In this document: one piece after another, positions 1-6,045 of the stretch | Layout: each line of letters starts with the position of its first letter | How positions within the stretch are numbered: the stretch's first letter is position 1 | Source: Evtepia sp. | GTDB lineage: Bacteria > Bacillota > Clostridia > Oscillospirales > Oscillospiraceae | Length of the DNA: 11,094 bases | Direction of reading: 5' to 3' | Assembly (NCBI GenBank): GCA_029256465.1 | Contig: JAQSXW010000015.1 | Location: forward strand, 1 to 11,094 | Made by a program: the position numbers and the translations under genes | Notes under the pieces: model-generated | The model's input: the letters and a program-made list of their open reading frames with translations, nothing else | What the model was told of the DNA's origin: nothing | Databases searched by the model: none

Positions 1-429
1 CTCTCCGGCCCCTTAACACTCACCCTCACTATGATGAAGCTATCAGAAGTTGGTCTAGAGGCGCGCTTTGACTGCCGGACACCTCTCTGTGCCACAGAGG
101 AAAACTGCCTCCTCATCGTTAAAAATGCCCTGCTACCCCTGGGCATTGAGTTGCAGGGCCACATTAATCCCGCGCATTGCGTTCCCGAGGATTCCCCTTT
201 TGTGCAGACTCTTTTGCGCTGTTATGAGCAGTATACGGGTGATCCTGGTACTTGCCTTTCCTCCGGCGGTGGAACTTATGTTCATGACATTCCTGGTGGT
301 GTCGCATTTGGCGCATCCATGCCCGGTTTTGAATCCTGCCTGCACGGGCCTGATGAACGCGTCTCCATTCCCGATCTCCTAGCTTCCTGCAAAATTTTTA
401 CCCAGACTATCATTGACCTTTGTGGTTAA
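1..429 (+). CDS. M20-family dipeptidase (PepV/Sapep-like), C-terminal part, 5' end outside window
   Basis: The frame is open from base 1, so this is the last 142 residues of a gene that begins upstream of the window; the internal ATG pair at 31 is not the start. The fragment fits the C-terminal part of the zinc-dependent M20 dipeptidases of the PepV/Sapep group, which hydrolyse dipeptides in the cytoplasm. Visible landmarks are the GGGTY motif at fragment residues 89-93, the following VAFGASMPG stretch, and His115 in LHGPDE, which matches the position of a C-terminal metal-ligand histidine in PepV. The family's usual GGGTYAR reads GGGTYVH here. The stop is followed after 15 nt by the first chromate transporter gene, so the three genes are probably co-transcribed, though no functional link is obvious. 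Family assignment is good; substrate specificity and the N-terminal catalytic half cannot be judged. Confidence 0.85.
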   Translation, partial: LSGPLTLTLTMMKLSEVGLEARFDCRTPLCATEENCLLIVKNALLPLGIELQGHINPAHCVPEDSPFVQTLLRCYEQYTGDPGTCLSSGGGTYVHDIPGGVAFGASMPGFESCLHGPDERVSIPDLLASCKIFTQTIIDLCG

Positions 430-444
430 TACGAGGACGATCCC

Positions 445-990
445 ATGCATCAAAATTTAGATCTTTTTCTTTCATTAGCAAAAATAAGTGCTTCCTGTTT
501 TGGCGGCGGTTACGCCATCGTGCCCCTCCTTCAGAGGGATCTGGTGGAAAAAAAAGGCTGGATTACCTCAGATGATCTGAGCGAAATTTTTTCCATTGCC
601 CAGTGTACTCCGGGAGTGATTGCGGTGAATGCAGCCACCTATGTTGGTGTTCGGGTCAATGGCGGATTGGGGGCGGTCTGCGCCACACTCGGCTTGCTCA
701 CTCCTCCCCTCTGCATTGTCACCCTGGTGGCTGCCTTTTTCTGGCCATATCTCTCTAACCCTTGGGTACAACACGCCTTGGCTGGTCTTCAGGCTTGTGT
801 ATGTGCTCTGATTCTCCAGTCCGTCATTACACTCTTCCGGTCTGCGGTTCTGGATGCGCCCTCCCTAATCCTTTATCTAGCGGCGCTACTTCTCTCCTTT
901 TTTACCAGTATTTCTCCTGCTTTTCTGGTGATTGCCGCTGGCCTTTTGGGCATTGCCATTTGTCGATGGAGAGGAGGGAAATCGAAATGA
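445..990 (+). CDS. Chromate transporter, short-chain ChrA half-protein (first of pair)
   Basis: A 181-residue integral membrane protein of the CHR (chromate ion transporter) family, of the short-chain type with a single CHR domain; such proteins normally work as pairs. The signature FGGGYAIVP is at residues 19-27 and CTPGVIAVNAATYVG at 54-68, followed by several hydrophobic segments and an Arg/Lys-rich cytoplasmic end. The ATG at 445 has a GAGG-type ribosome binding site at 433-436. Its TGA at 988-990 overlaps the ATG of the next gene (ATGA), which implies translational coupling. The family is annotated as chromate/sulfate antiport or efflux, but in gut anaerobes the natural substrate is unproven. 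Only the family call is certain. Confidence 0.93.
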   Translation: MHQNLDLFLSLAKISASCFGGGYAIVPLLQRDLVEKKGWITSDDLSEIFSIAQCTPGVIAVNAATYVGVRVNGGLGAVCATLGLLTPPLCIVTLVAAFFWPYLSNPWVQHALAGLQACVCALILQSVITLFRSAVLDAPSLILYLAALLLSFFTSISPAFLVIAAGLLGIAICRWRGGKSK

Positions 991-1547
991 TGACTCTGAT
1001 GCAATTAGGGGCAGAGTTTTTCTGCATCGGTCTTTTTTCCATTGGAGGTGGGATGGCAACCGTTCCTTTTCTCATGTCCCTCTCTGAGCGAACCAGCTGG
1101 TTCTCCCTTCAGGAGCTCAGCAACGTCATCGCCATTGCAGAAGCTACTCCCGGCCCTATTGGCGTCAATATGTCTACCTATTTGGGTTACCATATTGCTG
1201 GAATTCCAGGTGCCGTTCTTGCCACCTTGTTCCTGACCCTTCCTTCCTTCATCATCATCTTCCTGCTTGCTCAATTGATTGGAAAGCTGCGTGGCAACCA
1301 AACCTTCGAATCCGTATTTTATGGTCTTCGTCCTGCCTCAGTTGGCCTTATCTCTTCGGTACTGCTGAGCTTGTGTATCGCCACTTTTTTTACGCAGAAC
1401 GGCAGCATAATGATCCACTGGAAGTCAATTGCGCTCTTCCTCTTCATCAGTATGTGTCTGCTATTACCAAAGGTTCGACGTCTGCCCATTCCTATTTTTT
1501 TACTCTTAGCAGTCATTACCGGAATCATTTTTCATCTGGGTTCTTGA
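987..1547 (+). CDS. Chromate transporter, short-chain ChrA half-protein (second of pair)
   Basis: A 186-residue membrane protein and partner of the preceding half-transporter. The CHR signatures recur in parallel positions: IGGGMATVP at residues 19-27 and ATPGPIGVNMSTYLG at 52-66. The two proteins therefore look like diverged copies expected to form a heterodimer equivalent to one full-length ChrA. The frame is open well upstream of 987, but the ATG at 987 is chosen because it sits on the ATGA overlap with the previous stop, has a strong purine-rich ribosome binding site (GAGGAGGG, 971-978), and gives a protein of normal length for the family starting just before the first membrane segment. 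A second ATG directly follows at 990. The gene ends 6 nt before a strong hairpin that closes the transcription unit. Confidence 0.92.
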   Translation: MMTLMQLGAEFFCIGLFSIGGGMATVPFLMSLSERTSWFSLQELSNVIAIAEATPGPIGVNMSTYLGYHIAGIPGAVLATLFLTLPSFIIIFLLAQLIGKLRGNQTFESVFYGLRPASVGLISSVLLSLCIATFFTQNGSIMIHWKSIALFLFISMCLLLPKVRRLPIPIFLLLAVITGIIFHLGS

Positions 1548-1553
1548 AAAAAC

Positions 1554-1589
1554 AAAATCGCCTTTTGGATGATCCAAAAGGCGATTTTT
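1554..1589. terminator. Bidirectional intrinsic terminator between convergent genes
   Basis: A perfect 16-bp stem (1554-1569 pairing with 1573-1588) with a 3-nt loop. The + strand has a run of five T at 1585-1589. The - strand reads TTTTGTTTTTT just after the stem. It lies between the stop of the ChrA pair (1547) and the stop of the - strand membrane protein gene (1598), so it can terminate both units. Confidence 0.9.
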
Positions 1590-1597
1590 CTATGTGC

Positions 1598-2518
1598 TTA
1601 ATTAGTCTTGTTTTTCTCCTGTCGATCCTTTGCGGCCTCCTGCAGAAACTGAAAGGAAGAAAAGCTGAGGTAGGGCAACACATAGAGTTCGATGACTCCA
1701 TAGGTAAGAAATGACATCAGATACCAATGAAGAAAGGTTAGCCGAAACCGGAAGAATTCTCCTCGATATCCTTTGATGCTATCCACTCCGCGCCGCAATA
1801 CCTGACCCACAGAGTAGTCCGGCCGAGCTGCCAAGCAATATCGAATGGGATAGAGGATGGTATACAGATAGAAAGAAAGCAGCGCCCCGCCAATCATGAA
1901 AGCCAAGGCAAGAAATGACAGTAAAGAAAGTCTCACGGACTCTTCTGTCGACACCCCAATAATACTGCCGCTGTATATCATTGCATATAGGGCCGAGCTG
2001 GGCAGTAGGGCTAGAATGGCAATTAACCGACATCCTAGGTCTAAAATCAGTCCAACAACGATCGACTTTCCAAAAAGCTTCCGATCAGTGTACCAGTGCA
2101 GAACCCTCTTGAAAATTGAGGTTTCTCCTTTGTAGGCTACCCAATACTGCTCCACGACTGCCATCTTCATGGGAGCCAAGATCAGAAACACCAGCAAGTT
2201 GATGATCAGAAACCACATGATTTGCCCATAGGTCAGAGAAATGGCTGCCACCGCGTCCAAGTCCTCCATCCGAAGGACAAGCTGAAATCCATTTTCTATG
2301 GTCGAGTATCCGGTTACGGCCTCTGGAAATTCGGATAGATGCATTAAGTACCAACCAAGCATTCCACCTAGGCTTCCCCGAAGCAAGTGGAATAGTAGCT
2401 GAAGACCAATAAAGAGAAAGGTGGCTTTGATCCAAAATGGCATGGTTTTTCCCATGACTTTCTTGCCTTCTAGCTTTAGTTGTCCGCTGACTGGGAACAT
2501 ACTCGTTCTTCCTCTCAT
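1598..2518 (-). CDS. DUF975-like multi-pass membrane protein
   Basis: A 306-residue protein with about five or six hydrophobic segments, near residues 28-50, 99-121, 151-186, 197-226 and 262-284. The C-terminal block with [22 protein letters not shown] (263-284), preceded by [12 protein letters not shown] and a basic patch ([19 protein letters not shown]), resembles the DUF975 family of Firmicutes membrane proteins, whose function is unknown. The ATG at 2518 overlaps the TGA of the upstream VanW gene by 4 nt and has AGAAGG at 2525-2530 as ribosome binding site. An internal ATG at 2500 has its own purine-rich site (AGAGGAAG) and would remove six residues; either start is possible. It shares the vanW promoter. 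A role in envelope maintenance is only inferred from that pairing. Confidence 0.8.
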   Translation of the reverse strand: MRGRTSMFPVSGQLKLEGKKVMGKTMPFWIKATFLFIGLQLLFHLLRGSLGGMLGWYLMHLSEFPEAVTGYSTIENGFQLVLRMEDLDAVAAISLTYGQIMWFLIINLLVFLILAPMKMAVVEQYWVAYKGETSIFKRVLHWYTDRKLFGKSIVVGLILDLGCRLIAILALLPSSALYAMIYSGSIIGVSTEESVRLSLLSFLALAFMIGGALLSFYLYTILYPIRYCLAARPDYSVGQVLRRGVDSIKGYRGEFFRFRLTFLHWYLMSFLTYGVIELYVLPYLSFSSFQFLQEAAKDRQEKNKTN

Positions 2519-4425
2519 TGTTGTCCTTCTATAGGAGCGGTCTCTGTAGTCGATTCAGGTGTCTGGGGTGTCGGCTCTGGTGTTGGTGTCGGTGTTGGCT
2601 CCGGTGTGGGTGTCGGTGTTGGCTCCGGTGTGGGTGTCGGTGTTGGCTCCGGTGTGGGTGTCGGTGTTGGCTCCGGTGTGGGAGTTGGGGTTGGCGTTGG
2701 GGTTGGCTCTGGAGTCGGGGTTGGTGTCGGAGCTGGTGCATCACCGATTCCGTATTTATAGGCATCCTTAGCGTTCACGAGCACCGCTTTATCTCTGCTC
2801 TTGTATTCGTTGGTGCTCTCTAAGTTGCGGCTAAGCAATGTTCCATTCTGATACACGCAGCGGTATGCTTTTACCGTACAGCCCGAGTAAGGCGTGACGT
2901 CTGTTTTTGTTTTACCAACCGCTACACTGTTGTCAACTTTATAAATTGTCTTATATCCGGTGGTGCCGGTCTGCACCGTTTCCATCTTCACGGTTTTGTT
3001 TTCTTTATTACTTCCGTAAATGGTGACACTGAGCGTTCGACCAGATACGGAAGCAGCTATTTTAATCGGATATTCTGTTGTATTTTTAAACCGGAAGTCC
3101 AGCGAGCCGTAATATACGGTGGCATCCAAGCCATTGGGCACATAGCCCACAGTATAGCGATGATTGTGCCGCTCTGCAATTCCCATATTTGCCCGTAAAG
3201 AAGCCAAATAGATTGTGGAGGACACCTGACAAATACCGCCACCAATCTCATTCACCGTTTCGCCTGCCACATAGGCTGGTGCAGGGAGAAATCCACGGGC
3301 GGTCGTTCTTCTGCCCACAGTCCCATTGTAGGAAAACTCTTCACCGGGAGCCAGAACTTTTCCATTGCAAAAGGAAGCAGCCAATTTAACATTAGAAAGA
3401 CGGTTCGATGAGCCGCCAATATTCGTGGTGCAGGCACCCAATACATCCTTGAATAAAAATGACTCTAAGTCTGTGAGTTTTACCTTTGGCTCGGTCAAAA
3501 CTAGGGGGACCTCACAACGTTCTCCCCAATCCAAAGCGTTAAATTGGGTTTGGGCGGCAGCAGCATCAAACGAAACCCCAACCTTTTCCATGGTAAATTC
3601 TCCGGTCGCCTCGTTGACCGAAGCATCCTGAGGTTCTGCGTGGTACTGGTTATAGACCGCTTGCAAATCCATGTCCGCAGGCAGTTTTTCCACAAGAGGC
3701 ACGGTAAACTGAGGGGTCTCGTCATTGTCAGTCACTGTCTTCCCTTCCGCGAACAAAGTAAACAGCTTCTGCTTTAGTGCTTCCTTATCTACCTCTCGAC
3801 CGGGAACTCCCTTGGTCAGTTCCAACTTGTCGTCGACGATCGCAGCTGTAGATTCTTCCATCAACTTGCCAATTTTTCCGTCCAGATCCTCCGCGAGTAG
3901 TACATCCAGGTTTCCACTATCCACGTAGACCGGAGCAATGGTTTGCCCGATCAGTAAAGAGCGCAAATATTCAAAACCCTTCTGAAGGAATGCTGCATCA
4001 CTTCGTCCCTTTTCCCAGACCTGCTGAGCACTCTGCCCGGCATCCAGTTCCATGTAATTGGTGGGAACACGTACGTTAAGATTCTTGCCCTCACCATCTT
4101 CCACAGCAAAAACAAGGTAAGTATCCTCTTGGTTTTTCCACTCAACCTGTGCTTTCTGCAGAGCAGTCTCCACCTCAGGCATCGTCATGCCACCAACCGA
4201 AATGCCTGCCACAGTAGTACGAGGCAAAACCTGATTAGAACCTGCGGCAACACCACATATCAGTATGTAAGCAGCGATGAGTAACAGTACTGCGGCACTG
4301 CCAATCCAAATTCCTATCTTTGCACCACCCTTTTTCAGATGGGATGGTCCATTTTGCATCTTCTCAGGAGGGAGTTTCGTTCCCTGTGATCCCTGAAAAG
4401 ACGGGGTAGAATGCTTCTCTTCCAT
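2515..4425 (-). CDS. VanW-family envelope protein with N-terminal membrane anchor and Pro/Thr-rich tail
   Basis: A 636-residue protein. Residues 1-36 are polar and cytoplasmic, residues 37-59 form a single membrane segment, and the rest should lie outside the cell. Residues about 65-325 fit the YoaR-like region with putative peptidoglycan-binding (PG_binding_4-type) modules. The VanW domain spans about 343-470, with [14 protein letters not shown] (361-374), [12 protein letters not shown] (395-406), ERHNHR (418-423) and the [15 protein letters not shown] stretch. A further module, about 475-550, contains [13 protein letters not shown]. Residues 563-623 are a [10 protein letters not shown] low-complexity tail. 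The start at 4425 is preferred to the ATG at 4506 because AGAGGTGA lies 7 nt before it and the 4506 codon overlaps the promoter -35 box. VanW occurs in some glycopeptide-resistance clusters, but no van genes are present here, so no resistance role is inferred. Confidence 0.92.
   Translation of the reverse strand: MEEKHSTPSFQGSQGTKLPPEKMQNGPSHLKKGGAKIGIWIGSAAVLLLIAAYILICGVAAGSNQVLPRTTVAGISVGGMTMPEVETALQKAQVEWKNQEDTYLVFAVEDGEGKNLNVRVPTNYMELDAGQSAQQVWEKGRSDAAFLQKGFEYLRSLLIGQTIAPVYVDSGNLDVLLAEDLDGKIGKLMEESTAAIVDDKLELTKGVPGREVDKEALKQKLFTLFAEGKTVTDNDETPQFTVPLVEKLPADMDLQAVYNQYHAEPQDASVNEATGEFTMEKVGVSFDAAAAQTQFNALDWGERCEVPLVLTEPKVKLTDLESFLFKDVLGACTTNIGGSSNRLSNVKLAASFCNGKVLAPGEEFSYNGTVGRRTTARGFLPAPAYVAGETVNEIGGGICQVSSTIYLASLRANMGIAERHNHRYTVGYVPNGLDATVYYGSLDFRFKNTTEYPIKIAASVSGRTLSVTIYGSNKENKTVKMETVQTGTTGYKTIYKVDNSVAVGKTKTDVTPYSGCTVKAYRCVYQNGTLLSRNLESTNEYKSRDKAVLVNAKDAYKYGIGDAPAPTPTPTPEPTPTPTPTPTPEPTPTPTPEPTPTPTPEPTPTPTPEPTPTPTPEPTPQTPESTTETAPIEGQQ
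2589..2684. repeat. 24-bp in-frame tandem repeat (VNTR) in the vanW-family gene
   Basis: Three identical 24-bp units at 2589-2612, 2613-2636 and 2637-2660, and a fourth at 2661-2684 with one mismatch; degenerate GT-rich units continue on both sides (about 2560-2740). On the coding (-) strand each unit gives eight residues of the Pro/Thr/Glu pattern. The unit length is a multiple of three, so copy changes would lengthen or shorten the tail without breaking the frame. Confidence 0.93.
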
Positions 4426-4477
4426 CGTCAATTCACCTCTCGCCGTTTCCAGCGTTACTATTTCAAACGTTTTGTTT

Positions 4478-4506
4478 ATTATATTAAAAGCATTGGAAAA
4501 AATCAA
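4478..4506 (-). promoter_or_regulatory. Promoter of the vanW-family/DUF975-like unit
   Basis: Read on the - strand, TTGATT (4501-4506) and TATAAT (4478-4483) are separated by exactly 17 nt, a good vegetative sigma-type promoter. The start of transcription would fall near 4470, leaving about 45 nt of leader before the ATG at 4425. This supports the shorter reading of the protein. Confidence 0.75.
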
Positions 4507-4534
4507 CCAAAGATACGGATTCCCCTTATCTTTC

Positions 4535-4563
4535 TTTACTTTTCAGTCTAAACCTTGTATAAT
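4535..4563 (+). promoter_or_regulatory. Promoter of the EFR1-type gene
   Basis: TTTACT (4535-4540) and a perfect TATAAT (4558-4563) are separated by 17 nt. Transcription would begin near 4570, giving a leader of about 80 nt before the proposed TTG start at 4653. It diverges from the vanW-unit promoter, with 28 nt between the two -35 boxes. Confidence 0.7.
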
Positions 4564-4578
4564 AAAAAATTGTGACAC

Positions 4579-4627
4579 AGGAAGATTCTTCCTTTTCCTG
4601 CCTTGTAGCTTACCTGATTGTCAATCA
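4579..4627 (+). promoter_or_regulatory. Two small dyads in the leader of the EFR1-type gene
   Basis: AGGAAGA-T-TCTTCCT at 4579-4593 and TGATTG-T-CAATCA at 4615-4627 are perfect palindromes around a single central base. Both lie in the predicted leader between the promoter and the start codon. They could be operator half-site pairs or weak RNA hairpins; nothing in the sequence decides this. Confidence 0.3.
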
Positions 4628-4652
4628 TAACTTTGAGGAAGTGACATGCGTT

Positions 4653-5480
4653 TTGAAGTTTCACACTGTTTGGGCCGCTTACTTTAGTGCTACTGGCAGC
4701 ACCAAGAACATTGTCACCACCATTGCAACACGCATTGCAGATCAAACTGGGGTTCCATTAAAGGTCTTCGACTTTACCCTACCTGCTGCGCGTACCCAGA
4801 TACCTGTTTTTTCGGAAGGGGACCTGGTGATTTTCGGCACCCCTGTCTACGCTGGAAGAGTCCCCAACCTTCTCATAAACTTTATCGCTTCTGTGGAGGG
4901 TCATGGCGCCATGGGAGTTCCCGTTGTTTTATATGGCAACCGTTCCTTTGACGATGCCTTGATGGAGCTGCGTAACAGCATGGAAGCGGGAGGTTTTCGA
5001 ACCGTTGCGGGCGGCGCTTTCATTGGAGAACACTCATTTTCCCAAACGCTGGCTGCAGGCCGTCCAGACGCAAGTGACCTGACCATTGCCAAGGGTTTTG
5101 CCGATCAAATTGTCTGGAAAATTGCTGACATTACTTCCTTTACATCCCATGCCCCCGTATTTGTTAAAGGGAATGATCCTGTCCACCCATACTTTCGCCC
5201 CACAGACCAAAACGGGAATTTCATTGATATCCGCAAGGTAAAACCGCTCACCAATGAGGCCTGCACCAATTGCAAGTGGTGTTCCAAACACTGTCCCATG
5301 GGCGCTATTCCCTCTGATAATGTCAAGGAGACGACCGGAATCTGCATCAAATGTAATGCCTGTGTCAAGGGATGCCCGGTAGAAGCTAAGTATTTTGCCG
5401 ATCCCAACTTCCTTTTTCACCGTGACGACATTGTTGCTCGTTATTCCCACCCCAGAAAAGAACCAGACTATTTCCTATAA
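4653..5480 (+). CDS. EFR1-type flavodoxin fused to a 2x[4Fe-4S] ferredoxin domain
   Basis: A 275-residue cytoplasmic electron-transfer protein. The N-terminal flavodoxin-like domain has the phosphate-binding loop SATGST (residues 12-17), FGTPVYAGRVP (61-71) and YGNRSFDDAL (94-103). The C-terminal ferredoxin domain has two cluster motifs, Cys204-207-210-214 followed by Pro and Cys231-234-237-241 followed by Pro. This order matches the EFR1 family of Clostridia, which is expected to carry FMN and two 4Fe-4S clusters; its partners are unknown. No ATG is available at the right place. TTG at 4653 gives MKFHTVWAAYFSATG, the typical family N-terminus, with GAGGAA at 4635-4640. GTG at 4641 abuts that site, and GTG at 4572 would be almost leaderless. 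It is monocistronic as far as can be seen. Confidence 0.9.
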   Translation: MKFHTVWAAYFSATGSTKNIVTTIATRIADQTGVPLKVFDFTLPAARTQIPVFSEGDLVIFGTPVYAGRVPNLLINFIASVEGHGAMGVPVVLYGNRSFDDALMELRNSMEAGGFRTVAGGAFIGEHSFSQTLAAGRPDASDLTIAKGFADQIVWKIADITSFTSHAPVFVKGNDPVHPYFRPTDQNGNFIDIRKVKPLTNEACTNCKWCSKHCPMGAIPSDNVKETTGICIKCNACVKGCPVEAKYFADPNFLFHRDDIVARYSHPRKEPDYFL

Positions 5481-5523
5481 ACACTGCGAACCGAATACAT
5501 AAGACAAGCGGATTCCTAAAAGG

Positions 5524-5568
5524 AATATAAGGTGAAAAGTATAATAAATATTGTATAAGCCTTATATT
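5524..5568. repeat. Inverted repeat, 9-bp arms
   Basis: AATATAAGG at 5524-5532 and CCTTATATT at 5560-5568 are exact reverse complements around an AT-rich 27-nt loop. It lies 44 nt after the EFR1-type stop codon and has no clear T-tract, so it is at best a weak terminator. Confidence 0.5.
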
Positions 5569-5576
5569 AAGGGACC

Positions 5577-5604
5577 TGTCAAATGTTATATATAATATTT
5601 GACA
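5577..5604. repeat. 28-nt near-perfect palindrome with outward TTGACA ends
   Basis: TGTCAAAT at 5577-5584 and ATTTGACA at 5597-5604 flank a TATATA-rich centre; 26 of the 28 positions are symmetric. Each end carries a perfect TTGACA hexamer pointing outward, which could act as a -35 box, but no matching -10 lies 17 nt away on the + strand and only a weak candidate lies on the - strand. A protein-binding operator is equally plausible. Confidence 0.5.
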
Positions 5605-5631
5605 TAATATATCACGACAGGAACAAAACGA

Positions 5632-5687
5632 AAAACACATCCGTTTTCACCCAGAGTTGTCTGGTATCGAATAGACGGATGTGTTTT
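5632..5687. terminator. Branched hairpin with 13-bp outer stem, possible terminator
   Basis: AAAACACATCCGT (5632-5644) pairs perfectly with 5675-5687. The 30-nt loop holds a second small stem, CCAGA (5651-5655) with TCTGG (5660-5664). Downstream on the - strand the sequence is U-rich (TTTTTCGTTTTG); on the + strand only TTTTGTCTC follows. It may end EFR1-type transcription about 150 nt past the stop, or be a structured RNA element or short repeat. I cannot tell which. Confidence 0.5.
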
Positions 5688-5784
5688 GTCTCGCTCCATG
5701 AAAAAAGCTGAACCTGGTTTTATCTCTTAGCTTGAGTTTCAATGGCATGATCTTTCATGTCTGGGTGAAGTTACCATGACATCG

Positions 5785-5793
5785 TGCTATAAT
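5785..5793 (+). promoter_or_regulatory. Candidate extended -10 promoter without a downstream gene
   Basis: TGCTATAAT matches the extended -10 consensus exactly. No good -35 hexamer is visible at the right distance. The next gene on this strand is the MFS transporter 250 nt away, which has its own promoter. It could be a relic of a lost gene or give a long leader. Confidence 0.3.
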
Positions 5794-5966
5794 AAACTCT
5801 TTATCAATCTTAGATTAGCCTTATCTATCTTTGCTTTAAAAAAAGTAATATTTTATGGATATAAACGATTGCTAGCCGAAATCGGAGCCATCCATCCGTA
5901 TGTGGCAATGATAATTGTGATTTGAATTTGCGAGGGCTTCAACGATTTTAATAAAGTATTAGCTAG

Positions 5967-6014
5967 TTGCAATTTTACAGATTAGCAATAATAATACATA
6001 CCGTCGGTCGGTAT
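5967..6014 (+). promoter_or_regulatory. MFS gene promoter overlapped by a TetR-type operator dyad
   Basis: TTGCAA (5967-5972) and AATAAT (5990-5995) are 17 nt apart, a fair promoter with transcription starting near 6002. ATACCG (5998-6003) and CGGTAT (6009-6014) form an inverted repeat with a 5-nt spacer; two further pairs in the spacer are also symmetric. The dyad covers the expected start site, the classic position for a repressor. Operators of TetR-family regulators of drug efflux genes often look like this. The assignment to TetR is inference, and no regulator gene is in the window. Confidence 0.6.
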
Positions 6015-6045
6015 TAGATCAGGAGGAAATAACATAAAAATAAAA

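Larger units (their letters stand above)
5481..5997. other. AT-rich gene-free intergenic region
   Basis: I see no credible gene in this stretch. The longest + strand reading frames with a start are about ten codons, for example ATG at 5698. It holds three inverted repeats (5524-5568, 5577-5604, 5632-5687), a candidate extended -10 element (5785-5793) and, at its right edge, the MFS promoter. A decayed regulator gene is possible because the MFS operator lacks its repressor, but I could not recognise any protein remnant. Confidence 0.6.

Noticed and set aside
762..986. 75-codon N-terminal extension of the second ChrA protein
   Set aside because: The extension lies inside the first chrA gene in another frame and is not CHR-like; the ATG at 987 has a strong ribosome binding site and normal family length.
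1373..1714. 113-codon + strand frame across the end of chrA
   Set aside because: It overlaps the second ChrA gene, reads through the terminator stem and into the 3' end of the convergent membrane protein gene.
2589..2684. CRISPR-like regular repeats
   Set aside because: The units are directly adjacent with no spacers and are translated in frame as PT/PE repeats.
2480..2823. Gly/Val-, Cys/Trp- and Arg/His-rich reading frames across the GT-rich tract
   Set aside because: They are other-frame readings of the 24-bp repeat that codes for the VanW-family Pro/Thr tail; none has a ribosome binding site or a sensible protein.
2515..4425. Glycopeptide-resistance determinant because of VanW
   Set aside because: VanW domains are widespread in Clostridia; no ligase, dehydrogenase, dipeptidase VanX or VanRS-type genes are present.
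4426..4506. Longer VanW-family start at 4506
   Set aside because: The codon overlaps the -35 box of the likely promoter and has no ribosome binding site; the start at 4425 has AGAGGTGA at good spacing.
5599..5627. + strand promoter starting from the perfect TTGACA at 5599
   Set aside because: The hexamer at the correct distance (5622-5627, AACAAA) is not a -10 element.
5386..5640. 84-codon - strand frame with several Cys and Phe
   Set aside because: It is antisense to the end of the EFR1-type gene, runs into the AT-rich intergenic hairpins and resembles no family I know.
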